Shown: positions 21,176 through 30,485 of the stretch, one piece after another
How the letters are laid out: each line of letters begins with the position of its first letter
Numbering within the stretch: position 1 is the first letter of the stretch
Translations under genes and position numbers: made by a program
Notes under the pieces: model-generated
Told to the model about the DNA's origin: nothing
Databases searched by the model: none
Seen by the model: the letters and a program-made list of their open reading frames with translations, nothing else
Source of the DNA: Burkholderia catarinensis
GTDB lineage: Bacteria > Pseudomonadota > Gammaproteobacteria > Burkholderiales > Burkholderiaceae
Length of the DNA stretch: 64,000 nt
Reading direction: 5' to 3'
Assembly: GCF_001883705.2 (NCBI RefSeq)
Contig: NZ_MDEQ02000029.1
Coordinates: 1-64,000, forward strand

Positions 21176-22513
21176 TCAGCCCTTGTCCGCGTACGGGTTG
21201 TTCGACGAACGGAACTCTATTCGCAATGGAGTCCCGGTCAGCGAGAAAGTTTCGCGGAACCGGTTTTCCAGGTAGCGCTTGTACGTTTCCGTCACCGCGT
21301 CGAGCGCGTTACCGTGGATGACGATAAGCGGCGGATTCTGACCGCCCTGGTGCGCGTAGCGCAGCTTCGGGCGCACCGGGCCGCGACGGCGCGGCTGCTG
21401 GAACTCGACGGCCTCGATCAGCGCGCGTGTGAGCTTCGGCGTCGGCAGCTTCGCCATTGCCGCCGCGTACGCGTCGTCGACCGAGCGCATCAGCGTGCCG
21501 ATACCCGTCTTCTTCGCGGCCGAAATGAAGTGCGATTTCGCGAAGTCGAGGAATTTCAGCTTGCGGGTCAAATCCGCTTTCGCACGATCGCGTGCGTGCT
21601 CGTCGAGCCCGTCCCACTTGTTGACGCCGATCACGAGCGCGCGGCCCTGCTCGACGACGAAGCCGGCGATGTGTGCGTCCTGGTCGGAAATGTCCTGCTG
21701 CGCATCCAGCAGAAGAATGACGACGTTCGCGTCGGAGATCGACTGCAGCGTCTTCACGACCGAGAACTTCTCGATCGCCTCGAACACCTTGCCGCGGCGC
21801 CGCAGGCCGGCCGTGTCGATCAGCGTGTATTTCTTGCCGTTCCGCTCGAAGTCGACGTAGATCGAGTCGCGGGTCGTGCCCGGCATGTCGAACGCGATCA
21901 CGCGGTCCTCGCCGATCAGCGCGTTCACGAGTGTCGACTTGCCGACGTTCGGACGGCCGACGATCGCGATCTTGATGCCGCGCGACGGATCGTTCTCGTC
22001 CTCCTCCTCCGGCCGGTCCGCGTACGCGACCTCCAGCGCCTCGTTGATCATGTCGGTCACGCCGTCGCCGTGCGCGGCCGAGATCGCGCGCGGGTCGCCA
22101 AGCCCGAGCTCGTAGAACTCGGACGCAACCGACGTGTACTTCATCCCCTCGGCCTTGTTGACGACGAGGAAGATCGGCCGGCCGGTCTTGCGCAGGTAGT
22201 CGGCAATCGACTTGTCCTGCGGCGCGAGCCCGTTGCGGCCGTCGACGATGAACACGACGATATCGGCTTCCTCGACGGCTTGCCGCGTCTGGCGCGCCAT
22301 CTCGTGCAGGATGCCGTCCTTCGCGACGGGCTCGAAGCCGCCCGTATCGACGACCAGGTACGGTCGCTCGCCGACCCGCCCTTCGCCGTAATGGCGATCG
22401 CGCGTGAGGCCCGGCAAGTCGGCGACCAGCGCATCGCGCGAGCGCGTGAGCCGGTTGAACAGCGTGGATTTCCCCACATTGGGGCGCCCAACAAGGGCAA
22501 TGACCGGTTTCAT
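21176..22513 (-). CDS. der: double-GTPase ribosome assembly factor Der (EngA)
   Basis: 445 residues. Two tandem G domains each begin GRPNVGKST (about 8-16 and 185-193), each with a DT.G G3 motif, followed by a KH-like C-terminal domain. Der acts in 50S subunit maturation and is essential. It lies between bamB and hfq, as usual in beta-proteobacteria. Confidence 0.98.
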   Translation of the reverse strand: MKPVIALVGRPNVGKSTLFNRLTRSRDALVADLPGLTRDRHYGEGRVGERPYLVVDTGGFEPVAKDGILHEMARQTRQAVEEADIVVFIVDGRNGLAPQDKSIADYLRKTGRPIFLVVNKAEGMKYTSVASEFYELGLGDPRAISAAHGDGVTDMINEALEVAYADRPEEEDENDPSRGIKIAIVGRPNVGKSTLVNALIGEDRVIAFDMPGTTRDSIYVDFERNGKKYTLIDTAGLRRRGKVFEAIEKFSVVKTLQSISDANVVILLLDAQQDISDQDAHIAGFVVEQGRALVIGVNKWDGLDEHARDRAKADLTRKLKFLDFAKSHFISAAKKTGIGTLMRSVDDAYAAAMAKLPTPKLTRALIEAVEFQQPRRRGPVRPKLRYAHQGGQNPPLIVIHGNALDAVTETYKRYLENRFRETFSLTGTPLRIEFRSSNNPYADKG

Positions 22514-22536
22514 CTGTGTTTTCTACGGTGAAGCGC

Positions 22537-22557
22537 AGCAGCGGGGGGCCCGCTGCT
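22537..22557 (-). other. 9-bp GC hairpin in the der leader
   Basis: AGCAGCGGG and CCCGCTGCT are perfect arms with a 3-base loop, 24 bases before the der start codon. A second hairpin (22671-22691, 8-bp arms GCGGCCGG/CCGGCCGC) lies between bamB and der. Neither has a T tract, so they are not classical terminators; they may pause transcription or protect mRNA ends. Confidence 0.5.
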
Positions 22558-22759
22558 GCGGGCGGCTGCGCTGAATGAAAATATCACGAATTCGCGCCGC
22601 ACCGGATGCGCGCGCCGGGCGCGCGTTGCGCGCCGTCGTCTTTCGTCTCGAACTGCCTTTCAAATACCGAGCGGCCGGGAACACCGGCCGCCTTCATGTC
22701 GCGCGGCCCGGGCGAGCGGGACAAGCCCGCCGCGCCGCGGCCGCGCATGTTTCTGCGCG

Positions 22760-23905
22760 TCAGCGCGGACGGAACCCGTACAGGCCGCCGTCCTTCGTCT
22801 GTACGACGAGCGTATTGCCCGCGAGGACCGGCGCCGCCGTAATCGCGCTGCCGTCCGTCTTCATCCGCGCGATGAAGCTGCCGTCTTCGCGCGACAGGAA
22901 GTGCACGAAGCCCTTGTAATCGCCCATCACGACCGCATGCCCGAGCAGGTACGGCACGCCGACGTCACGGCTCTTCAGCTTGTCGTTGCGCCAGAGCTGG
23001 TTGCCGGAGGCCGCGTCGTACGCCGTCACGACCGACCAGTCGTCGCCGCCTGCGACAACCGAATCGTCCTGCGCAAGACCGCTGCGGCTCGAGAACGCCT
23101 TTTCCCACAGCGGACGGCCCGAGTTCGCATCGAAGCAGCCGAGCTGACCCTGGAACGTCACCGCGCAGGCTTCCGCGCCCACGAGCGTCGGCGGCCCGCT
23201 GACGTCGTTGATGCGCTCGACCTCGGTCACGCCCTTCGGGAACGACACGGGCGTCTGCCAGAACGGCTCGCCCGTCTGCAGGTTGATCGCGACGAGGCCG
23301 CCGCCCGGGAAGCCCGCCAGCACCGCCGCGTCGCCCGCGAACGTCATGCCGGCCGACACGCGCAGGTTCAGCGGTACCGCACGGTTGCGGTAGTTCCACT
23401 TCTGCTCGCCCGTCTGTGCGTTGAACGCGATCACCTGGCCGTCGATCGTGCGGACGACCACGAGCCCGTTGCCGACGAGCGGCGGCGAGAAGATCTCGCC
23501 CTGCACGCTGGTCTTCCATAGTTGCTTGCCATCCGGACCCAGCACGAACACGCCACCCTTCAGCGCGCCGACCGCGGTCAGGTTGCCGTCGCTGCCGACA
23601 CCGGCCGACAGGTCCGAACCGACCTTCGAGCGCCAGAGCGTCTGGCCCGTCTTCGCGTCGATCTTCTCGACCGAACCGTTTTCGCCCGCCGCGTAGACGG
23701 CGTCGCCCACGGCCACCGGCGAGAACAGGTAGCGTCCGCCCTTGCCGACGCTTGCCTTCCAGACCTGTTGCACGTCCATGACGGACTTGAACTCGGTGAG
23801 CGGCGTCGGCACGCGGCGCGCGTCCTTCGACGACGAGCAGGCCGCCAATGCCAGGACAGCCGCCGCGCAGGCAGCGGGCACAGCGTAACGTTTCAGCAAA
23901 TTCAT
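22760..23905 (-). CDS. bamB: outer membrane assembly lipoprotein BamB
   Basis: 381 residues. A lipoprotein signal with lipobox LAAC puts the lipidated cysteine at residue 23; PQQ/WD-like beta-propeller repeats follow (for example ALKGGVFVLGPDGKQLW). BamB is a non-essential part of the BAM complex. It follows the YfgM-like gene by 41 bases, the conserved hisS-yfgM-bamB-der order. bamD is elsewhere in this window. Confidence 0.95.
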   Translation of the reverse strand: MNLLKRYAVPAACAAAVLALAACSSSKDARRVPTPLTEFKSVMDVQQVWKASVGKGGRYLFSPVAVGDAVYAAGENGSVEKIDAKTGQTLWRSKVGSDLSAGVGSDGNLTAVGALKGGVFVLGPDGKQLWKTSVQGEIFSPPLVGNGLVVVRTIDGQVIAFNAQTGEQKWNYRNRAVPLNLRVSAGMTFAGDAAVLAGFPGGGLVAINLQTGEPFWQTPVSFPKGVTEVERINDVSGPPTLVGAEACAVTFQGQLGCFDANSGRPLWEKAFSSRSGLAQDDSVVAGGDDWSVVTAYDAASGNQLWRNDKLKSRDVGVPYLLGHAVVMGDYKGFVHFLSREDGSFIARMKTDGSAITAAPVLAGNTLVVQTKDGGLYGFRPR

Positions 23906-23946
23906 CGGTTAGCGAAGCAGAGTTAAGAGGTTAAGGGGGCCGGGAT

Positions 23947-24576
23947 TCAGCCGCCGAGCGCGTCCAGCTTGAACTGCACGAGCTGGCGCGCAGACTGGTC
24001 GTCCTTCGACAGGCCGTCGAGCGCGAGCTTGTAAGCGGCGCGCGCATCGCCGGTCTTGCCTTGCGCGGCAAGCAGATCGCCACGGCGATCGGCCACGAGG
24101 CCCTTGAATGCATCGACCGGCGTACCCGACAGCAGCGCGAGGCCCGCGTCGTACGCCTTCTCGTCGAGCAGCAGCGAAGCGAGACGCAGCTTCGCGATCT
24201 GCTTGTACTCGTCGTCCTTGGCGTGATCGACAGCCCATTGCAACTGCGCCTTCGCGCCTGCCGCGTCGCCGGCCGCGTACAGCACCTTCGCGGCCGTGAG
24301 CGCCGTCATCTGCGCATACGGCGTGCTGCCGAACTTGTCTTCCATGTCGCCGGCCGCGCGGGCCATCGTCGCCTTGTCATTCGCGGCGGCTGCCTTCTGG
24401 ACCTGCTCGTACAGCCCGGACGCCCCGGCGGCCTGACGGCGTTGCCAGTAGTTCCAGCCGTTGAAACCGGCCGCGACGACGAGCGCCGCGAGCACGATCC
24501 ACGTGGTGAGGTTGCCCCAGCGGGCCCACCACGCCTTGAGACTTTCAATCGATTCTTGTTCGTCGTGATAACTCAT
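23947..24576 (-). CDS. YfgM-like tetratricopeptide membrane protein
   Basis: 209 residues. A short cytoplasmic N-terminus (MSYHDEQESIESLKAWWARWG) is followed by one transmembrane helix (about 23-41) and TPR-like repeats in the periplasm. The E. coli homologue YfgM associates with the SecYEG/PpiD translocon and chaperones. The gene lies between hisS and bamB, which is where yfgM is found. Confidence 0.9.
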   Translation of the reverse strand: MSYHDEQESIESLKAWWARWGNLTTWIVLAALVVAAGFNGWNYWQRRQAAGASGLYEQVQKAAAANDKATMARAAGDMEDKFGSTPYAQMTALTAAKVLYAAGDAAGAKAQLQWAVDHAKDDEYKQIAKLRLASLLLDEKAYDAGLALLSGTPVDAFKGLVADRRGDLLAAQGKTGDARAAYKLALDGLSKDDQSARQLVQFKLDALGG

Positions 24577-24631
24577 CGGCGAGCGATTCCTTCCTGTTCA
24601 GGCCTTTTTTGTCGAGCGGATGCCGGCGCGA

Positions 24632-25972
24632 TCAGTCGTCGCCGTCTTCGGCGGATGCAACCATCGCATTGATTAGGAATTCGGTCAAGCTTTCGACCGG
24701 TACGGTCTGCTGAACGTTCTTTTCCCCTTCTTCGCCTGCACCACGCAGCGCTTTCACGCCCACCGTGCCGTTCGCGACTTCCTCTTCACCGAAGATCACC
24801 GCGAACGCGGCGCCGCTCGCGTCGGCCCGCTTCATCTGCGACTTGAAGCTCGCCGTCGCGCCGTCAGCGCTGCAGTGGAAGATCACGTCGAGGCCCGTGT
24901 CGCGCAGGCGCTCGGCCGCGATGAACGCCTGTTCGCGCGCGGTCTCGCCCTGGTGCACGACGTACACGTCGACGCCTTCCTGCTCCGGCACGAGATCGTC
25001 TTCCTTCAGCAGTTCGAGGATGCGCTCGATGCCCATCGCCCAGCCGCATGCGGCGGTCGGCTTGCCGCCGAGTTGCTCGATCAGCGGATCGTAGCGGCCG
25101 CCGGCCGCGACCGTGCCCTGCGCACCGAGCTTGTCGGTCACCCACTCGAACACGGTCAGGTTGTAATAATCGAGGCCGCGCACGAGACGCGGGTTGATCT
25201 TGAACGGAATGTTGTTCGCGAGCAGCAGACGCTGCAGTCCGTCAAAATGCGCGCGCGATTCGTCGCCGAGGAAATCGATCAGCTTCGGCGCGTTCTGCGC
25301 GATCTCCTGCAGCGCGGGATTCTTCGTGTCGAGCACGCGCAACGGGTTCGTATACAGGCGGCGCTTCGCATCCTCGTCGAGCACGTCGGCGAACTGCTCG
25401 AGGTACTTGATCAGTTCGACGCGGTGCGCGGCACGCTCTTCGGCGAGGCCGAGCGAGTTGATCTCGAGCTTGATGCCGGTCAGGCCGAGGTCGTCCCACA
25501 GGCGCTGGCACATCATGATGATCTCGGCATCCGCATCGGGACCCGCGAAGCCGAGCGCCTCGACGCCGACCTGGTGGAACTGGCGATAGCGGCCGCGCTG
25601 CGGGCGCTCGTGGCGGAACATCGGGCCGATGTACCACAGGCGCTTCGGGCCGTCGTACAGCATGTTGTGCTCGATCGACGCGCGCACGACGGCCGCGGTG
25701 TTTTCCGGGCGCATCGTCAGGTTCTCGCCGTTCAGCGCGTCGGTGAAGCTGTACATCTCCTTCTCGACGATGTCCGTGACTTCGCCGATGCCGCGCGTGA
25801 AGAGTTGCGTGTGTTCGACGATCGGCGTGCGGATGTTCTGGTAGCCGTACGCGCGCAGCAGCGATTTCACGGTGGCTTCGAAGAACTCCCAAAGGCCGGC
25901 ATCCTGCGGGAGGATGTCATTCATGCCCTTGACGCCGGTGAGCTTCTCGATCTTGCGTTTCTGTTCAGTCAT
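24632..25972 (-). CDS. hisS: histidyl-tRNA synthetase
   Basis: 446 residues. Class II synthetase motifs are present: motif 2 RHERPQRGRYRQFHQ near residue 115, the histidine loop LVRGLDYYNLTVFEW (about 263) and motif 3 AAGGRYDPLIEQLGG. A C-terminal anticodon-binding domain follows. It charges tRNA-His. It lies 16 bases after ispG. Confidence 0.98.
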   Translation of the reverse strand: MTEQKRKIEKLTGVKGMNDILPQDAGLWEFFEATVKSLLRAYGYQNIRTPIVEHTQLFTRGIGEVTDIVEKEMYSFTDALNGENLTMRPENTAAVVRASIEHNMLYDGPKRLWYIGPMFRHERPQRGRYRQFHQVGVEALGFAGPDADAEIIMMCQRLWDDLGLTGIKLEINSLGLAEERAAHRVELIKYLEQFADVLDEDAKRRLYTNPLRVLDTKNPALQEIAQNAPKLIDFLGDESRAHFDGLQRLLLANNIPFKINPRLVRGLDYYNLTVFEWVTDKLGAQGTVAAGGRYDPLIEQLGGKPTAACGWAMGIERILELLKEDDLVPEQEGVDVYVVHQGETAREQAFIAAERLRDTGLDVIFHCSADGATASFKSQMKRADASGAAFAVIFGEEEVANGTVGVKALRGAGEEGEKNVQQTVPVESLTEFLINAMVASAEDGDD

Positions 25973-25988
25973 CGTGTGTATGGACGAA

Positions 25989-27293
25989 TTAATTCAGGGC
26001 CTCGGTGCGGCCGTAATTGCGTGCGACGTAGTCGCTGACGATCTGCTGGAATTCCTCGGCGATCCGCTCGCCGCGCAGCGTCTTGACCTTCTCGCCGTCG
26101 ATGAAGACGGGAGCGGCCGGGTTTTCGCCCGAACCCGGCAGGCTGATGCCAATGTTCGCGTGCTTCGATTCGCCCGGGCCGTTGACGATGCAGCCCATCA
26201 CCGCGACGTTCATCTTCTCGACGCCCGGATACTCCTTGCGCCAGGTGGGCATCTGCTCGCGCAGGTAGGTCTGGATCTGCATCGCGAGTTCCTGGAACAG
26301 CGTGCTCGTCGTACGACCGCAGCCCGGGCACGCGATCACCATCGGCGCGAACGAGCGCAGGCCCATCGTCTGGAGGATTTCCTGGCCGACGATCACCTCG
26401 CCCGTGCGCGACGCGCCCGGTTCCGGCGTCAGCGAGATGCGGATCGTGTCGCCGATCCCTTCCTGCAGCAGCACGCCGAGCGCTGCCGTCGATGCGACGA
26501 TGCCCTTCGAGCCCATGCCGGCCTCGGTCAGCCCGAGGTGCAGCGCAAAGCCGCAGCGGCGGCCGAGCTCGCGGTACACGGCGATCAGGTCCTGCACGCC
26601 GCTGACCTTGCACGACAGCACGATGCGGTCGCGGCCGAGGCCCAGTTCGACTGCACGCTCGGCCGAGCCGATCGCCGACTGGATCAGCGCCTCGTACATC
26701 ACGCTTTGCGCGTCCCACGGCTGCGAACGCGCGCCGTTCTCGTCCATCATGCGTGCGAGCAGGTCCTGGTCGAGGCTGCCCCAGTTCACGCCGATCCGCA
26801 CGGCCTTGTCGTACCTGGCCGCGGCCTCGATCATCTGCGCGAACTGCGTATCGCGCTTCGCGCCCTGACCGACGTTGCCGGGATTGATCCGGTACTTCGA
26901 CAGCGACTCCGCGCAGCCCGGGTAGTCGCGCAGCAGCAGGTGGCCGTTGTAATGAAAATCGCCGACGAGCGGCACGGTCACGCCCATCCGGTCGAGCTGC
27001 TCGCGGATCGCCGGCACGGCGGCCGCCGCCTCGGGCGTGTTGACCGTGATGCGCACCAGTTCGGAGCCCGCGTTCGCGAGTTCCTTGATCTGGATCGCCG
27101 TGCCGATCGCGTCGGCCGTATCGGTATTCGTCATCGACTGCACGCGCACCGGCGCGTCGCCGCCGATCGTCACGAGCTGCCCGCCCCAGCGGACATCCAC
27201 CGCATGCGATACGCGGCGCGGCTGATGCCCGCCGAACACCGGCTCGGTTGAACAAATCTGACTGCTGCGTGGGGATTGAGCTTCGGATTGCAT
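25989..27293 (-). CDS. ispG: 4-hydroxy-3-methylbut-2-enyl diphosphate synthase (flavodoxin)
   Basis: 434 residues. IspG is a 4Fe-4S enzyme of the MEP isoprenoid pathway that converts methylerythritol cyclodiphosphate to HMBPP. Cluster cysteines are visible in CPGCGR and MGCIVNGPGE. The central insert between barrel and cluster domain fits the long proteobacterial form. Two Met codons begin the frame (27305 and 27293); I chose 27293 because GGAT lies about 8 bases upstream and MQSEAQSPRSS is the N-terminus I recall for the genus. Confidence 0.95.
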   Translation of the reverse strand: MQSEAQSPRSSQICSTEPVFGGHQPRRVSHAVDVRWGGQLVTIGGDAPVRVQSMTNTDTADAIGTAIQIKELANAGSELVRITVNTPEAAAAVPAIREQLDRMGVTVPLVGDFHYNGHLLLRDYPGCAESLSKYRINPGNVGQGAKRDTQFAQMIEAAARYDKAVRIGVNWGSLDQDLLARMMDENGARSQPWDAQSVMYEALIQSAIGSAERAVELGLGRDRIVLSCKVSGVQDLIAVYRELGRRCGFALHLGLTEAGMGSKGIVASTAALGVLLQEGIGDTIRISLTPEPGASRTGEVIVGQEILQTMGLRSFAPMVIACPGCGRTTSTLFQELAMQIQTYLREQMPTWRKEYPGVEKMNVAVMGCIVNGPGESKHANIGISLPGSGENPAAPVFIDGEKVKTLRGERIAEEFQQIVSDYVARNYGRTEALN

Positions 27294-27344
27294 CGATAGA
27301 TCCATTTACGCGGAATGCGCCGCGACGCGGCGCATGAATTGAAA

Positions 27345-27401
27345 AAGCGCCGTGCCCTCACGGCCTGCCGATATCGACGACAGGCGTTCGCCACGGCGCT
27401 T
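27345..27401 (-). terminator. long hairpin with T tract between rodZ and ispG
   Basis: On the minus strand AAGCGCCGTG and CACGGCGCTT form a perfect 10-bp outer stem enclosing about 37 bases, which themselves contain a smaller stem (GCCTG/CAGGC). T5 follows at once. It looks like a rho-independent terminator or attenuator just after rodZ and 50 bases before ispG. The large internal loop is unusual for a simple terminator. Confidence 0.65.
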
Positions 27402-27405
27402 GACG

Positions 27406-28425
27406 TCAGGGCAACGTGAACCGCGCCACATTACCCCGCGCTGCCGAATATTTTGCCGGATCGACAGGCTTCCCGTCGAACGCAACCGCGTCGAGGCCCG
27501 CCTTGTTGCCGATCGTGACCTTGAACGGCCCGTCGCCGGCGACCTGCTTCGTCTCGCCGGCCCGCACCAGCGCCGAGAACAGCTCCTTGCCGTTCTTGTC
27601 GCGCACGCTGAACCAGCAATCCTGCTTGACCTTCAGTTCCACCATCGACTGGCCTGCCGCGACCACGACGCTCGCCGGCTGGGCCGGCGCAGCGGCGCTC
27701 GCCGCCGCCGGCGCCACGACAGGCTGCGATGCAACGGCGGCCACGACCGGTGCCGCGGGCGCCGGCGCCGCGGACGTAATCGGCTGCGTTGCCGCAGCGG
27801 ACGTCGCAGCCGGGGCCGGAACCTCATTGGCGGCGACGGCCGACGCGCCGCTCGCAGCCGCCTCTTCGACGGAAGAAGACGATGCCGCCGGCGCGCTCGC
27901 GGCCGACGCATGCTCCGCGTCGCTGCCCTTGAAGCGCGCAAGCAGGCTCGACGAATCGCCGCCAGTGTGCCACATCAGTACTGCGACCACCGCGACGACG
28001 ACGATCGCCGTTCCCCACAGCCACGGGTGCTGGCGCGACGAGCCGCCGAGCGGAATCGACACGCGGCCGCGCGGCAGATCCGTGCCCGACGATGCAGGCA
28101 TCGACAGGTCGACTTCCGGCACCCCGCGCTCACGGCGCAGCGCCTGCGCGAACGGTTCCGGGTCGACGCCGAGCATCTTCGCGTAGCTGCGGACAACACC
28201 GAGCGCGAACGTCACGCCGGGCAAATGACTGATGTCGCCTGCCTCGAGCGCCCGGAGCTTCTGCGGTGCGACCTTGAGCCGCGCCGATACGTCGTCGACC
28301 GACCAGCCCTTCGTCTCCCGAAGCTGCGCCAGCCGGCTGCCGACCGCCGCCAGCGATTCCAGTCCCGCCGGTGCCGGCTTCGCGGCATTCGTCTCTGCGC
28401 CGTTAGACGGCTGCGGCTCACTCAT
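27406..28425 (-). CDS. rodZ: RodZ-like helix-turn-helix membrane protein
   Basis: 339 residues. An N-terminal Xre/Cro-type HTH (about 27-95, LREtKGWSVDDVSARLKV) precedes one transmembrane helix (about 135-152), an Ala/Pro/Val-rich linker (about 160-250) and a C-terminal DUF4115 beta domain. RodZ links MreB filaments to the elongation machinery and sets rod shape. It sits in the conserved slot between rlmN and ispG. Confidence 0.88.
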   Translation of the reverse strand: MSEPQPSNGAETNAAKPAPAGLESLAAVGSRLAQLRETKGWSVDDVSARLKVAPQKLRALEAGDISHLPGVTFALGVVRSYAKMLGVDPEPFAQALRRERGVPEVDLSMPASSGTDLPRGRVSIPLGGSSRQHPWLWGTAIVVVAVVAVLMWHTGGDSSSLLARFKGSDAEHASAASAPAASSSSVEEAAASGASAVAANEVPAPAATSAAATQPITSAAPAPAAPVVAAVASQPVVAPAAASAAAPAQPASVVVAAGQSMVELKVKQDCWFSVRDKNGKELFSALVRAGETKQVAGDGPFKVTIGNKAGLDAVAFDGKPVDPAKYSAARGNVARFTLP

Positions 28426-28616
28426 CCTTGTCCTCGCGTCGATTCTTCTTCACTGGCGGCTGCCGCCAGCTCCCGCCGGCCGGCACCCGCAACTGTTCAT
28501 ACCATGCGCGGCGCCGTGGCACCGCGACCGATCGCTATTCGCGTGTTGTACCGCCCGAAGGTTCTGGCATCCCCGGCCAGGCGCCCCGACTAGGCGTCCC
28601 CGACTAGGCGCCCCCG

Positions 28617-29756
28617 TCAAACCGCCCGAACTTCGATGATTTTTCCTGCTGCGCCCGTTCGCTCCGCGAGGCGAGTGCGGTCCTTCACCGCGCCGGCCAG
28701 CTGGCCGCATGCGGCATCGATATCGTCGCCGCGCGTCTTGCGCACGGTCGTGACGACACCCGCGTCGATGAGGACCTGCGCAAAACGCTTGATCTGCTCC
28801 GGCTTCGAGCGGATGAGGCCCGATTCCGGAAACGGATTGAACGGGATCAAATTGAACTTGCACGGCACGTCGCGCGTGACGGCCAGCAGCTCGCGCGCAT
28901 GCGCTTCGGTGTCGTTGACACCGTCCAGCATGCAGTATTCGAAAGTAATGAAGTCGCGCGGCGCGACTTTCAGATAGCGCTGGCACGCAGCCATCAGCTC
29001 ACGAAGCGGATACTTCTTGTTGAGCGGCACCAGCTCGTCGCGCAGCGCATCGTTCGGCGCGTGCAGCGAAACGGCCAGCGCGACCGGCAATTCGGCGCCG
29101 AGGCGGTCCATCATCGGCACCACGCCGGAAGTCGACAGCGTGACGCGGCGGCGCGACAGGCCGTACGCGTTGTCGTCGAGCATCAGCCGCATCGCGGGCA
29201 CGACCGCGCTGTAATTCAGGAGCGGCTCGCCCATGCCCATCATCACCACGTTGGTGACGACCCGTTCGGCCTTGCCGTTCGGGCCGGGCGCGCGGCCCAG
29301 CGACGCTCGCAGTGCAAATTCGGCCATCCGGAGCTGGCCGATGATTTCGGCTGTCGACAGGTTGCGGGAAAAGCCCTGCTTGCCCGTCGAACAGAAGCGG
29401 CAGTTGACCGCGCACCCAGCCTGCGACGACACGCACAGCGTGCCGCGCGTCTCTTCCGGGATGAACACGGTTTCGACCGCATTGCCGTTTCCGACGTCGA
29501 TCAGCCACTTGCGCGTGCCGTCGGTGGAAACGTGATCGCTGGCGATGTCCGGCATCACGATCGACGCGCGGCCCTTGAGTTTCTCCCTCAGGGACTTCGC
29601 GAGATCGGTCATGCCGTCGAAATCGCCGGCGTTGTATTGGTGGATCCAGCGCTGCAACTGCTTGGCGCGGAACGGCTTCTCGCCCAGGCTGCCGCAGTAC
29701 GCGACAAGACCCTCGGCATCGAAGTCGAGAAGATTGACGGAAGTTTCGCTCGTCAT
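28617..29756 (-). CDS. rlmN: dual-specificity 23S rRNA/tRNA adenine-C2 methyltransferase
   Basis: 379 residues. The radical-SAM motif CAVNCRFC gives Cys115, 119 and 122. The enzyme methylates A2503 of 23S rRNA and A37 of some tRNAs. The length is usual. In the 191 bases to rodZ I see no gene, only a 14-base direct repeat (ccccgactaggcg, about 28584-28610); in many beta-proteobacteria a pilW/pilF-type gene sits in this gap. Confidence 0.97.
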   Translation of the reverse strand: MTSETSVNLLDFDAEGLVAYCGSLGEKPFRAKQLQRWIHQYNAGDFDGMTDLAKSLREKLKGRASIVMPDIASDHVSTDGTRKWLIDVGNGNAVETVFIPEETRGTLCVSSQAGCAVNCRFCSTGKQGFSRNLSTAEIIGQLRMAEFALRASLGRAPGPNGKAERVVTNVVMMGMGEPLLNYSAVVPAMRLMLDDNAYGLSRRRVTLSTSGVVPMMDRLGAELPVALAVSLHAPNDALRDELVPLNKKYPLRELMAACQRYLKVAPRDFITFEYCMLDGVNDTEAHARELLAVTRDVPCKFNLIPFNPFPESGLIRSKPEQIKRFAQVLIDAGVVTTVRKTRGDDIDAACGQLAGAVKDRTRLAERTGAAGKIIEVRAV

Positions 29757-29811
29757 GATGTGCTGCCTTGCCGCGTGCGCTGAATCCTGCCTACTTGCTG
29801 TCAGCCAGGGC

Positions 29812-30237
29812 TTAGCGCGAGTAAACGTTCATTTCCGGGAAGAAGAACGCGACTTCGACCGCTGCCGTTTCCGCAGCGTCCGAGCCGTGAACGGCGTTCG
29901 CGTCGATGCTGTCGGCGAAGTCGGCGCGGATCGTGCCCGCTTCCGCCTTCTTCGGATCCGTTGCACCCATCAGGTCGCGGTTCTTCAGGATCGCGCCTTC
30001 ACCTTCCAGAACCTGGATCATCACCGGGCCCGAGATCATGAAATCGACGAGGTCCTTGAAGAACGGACGCGCTGCGTGAACCGCGTAGAACTTCTCGGCG
30101 TCGGCACGCGACAGGTGGGCCATGCGCGATGCGATGATCTTCAGGCCGGCGCCTTCGAAACGGCTGTAGATCTGACCGATCACGTTCTTTGCCACCGCAT
30201 CCGGCTTGATGATCGACAGGGTGCGCTCGATTGCCAT
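29812..30237 (-). CDS. ndk: nucleoside diphosphate kinase
   Basis: 141 residues. Active-site His117 lies in NAVHGSD, and KPDAV follows the first strand. It equalises nucleoside triphosphate pools by phosphate transfer from ATP. GGAG lies 6 bases before the ATG. A TACAAT on the minus strand (30289-30284) is a likely -10; its -35 is weak. Confidence 0.98.
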   Translation of the reverse strand: MAIERTLSIIKPDAVAKNVIGQIYSRFEGAGLKIIASRMAHLSRADAEKFYAVHAARPFFKDLVDFMISGPVMIQVLEGEGAILKNRDLMGATDPKKAEAGTIRADFADSIDANAVHGSDAAETAAVEVAFFFPEMNVYSR

Positions 30238-30485
30238 AAAAACTCCAAAAAATTAAGAAGTTACAGGTTCAAATGAATCCGCTATTGTAGCACGATCCCG
30301 TGTATCATTGCGATTGAACCCTTACACGCATGAAAGGTTCAGAATCCCTATGTTTTGTGTCGCCGGCCATTGAAACCTCGTGGCACGGAACGTATCTTAG
30401 CCATAGCTGCCCCGGTTTGCTGCGCCGCACACCGCGCGCGCCGAACCGGCCCCGGACGCTCACGCGTTCAATGTTAGGAGAAACC

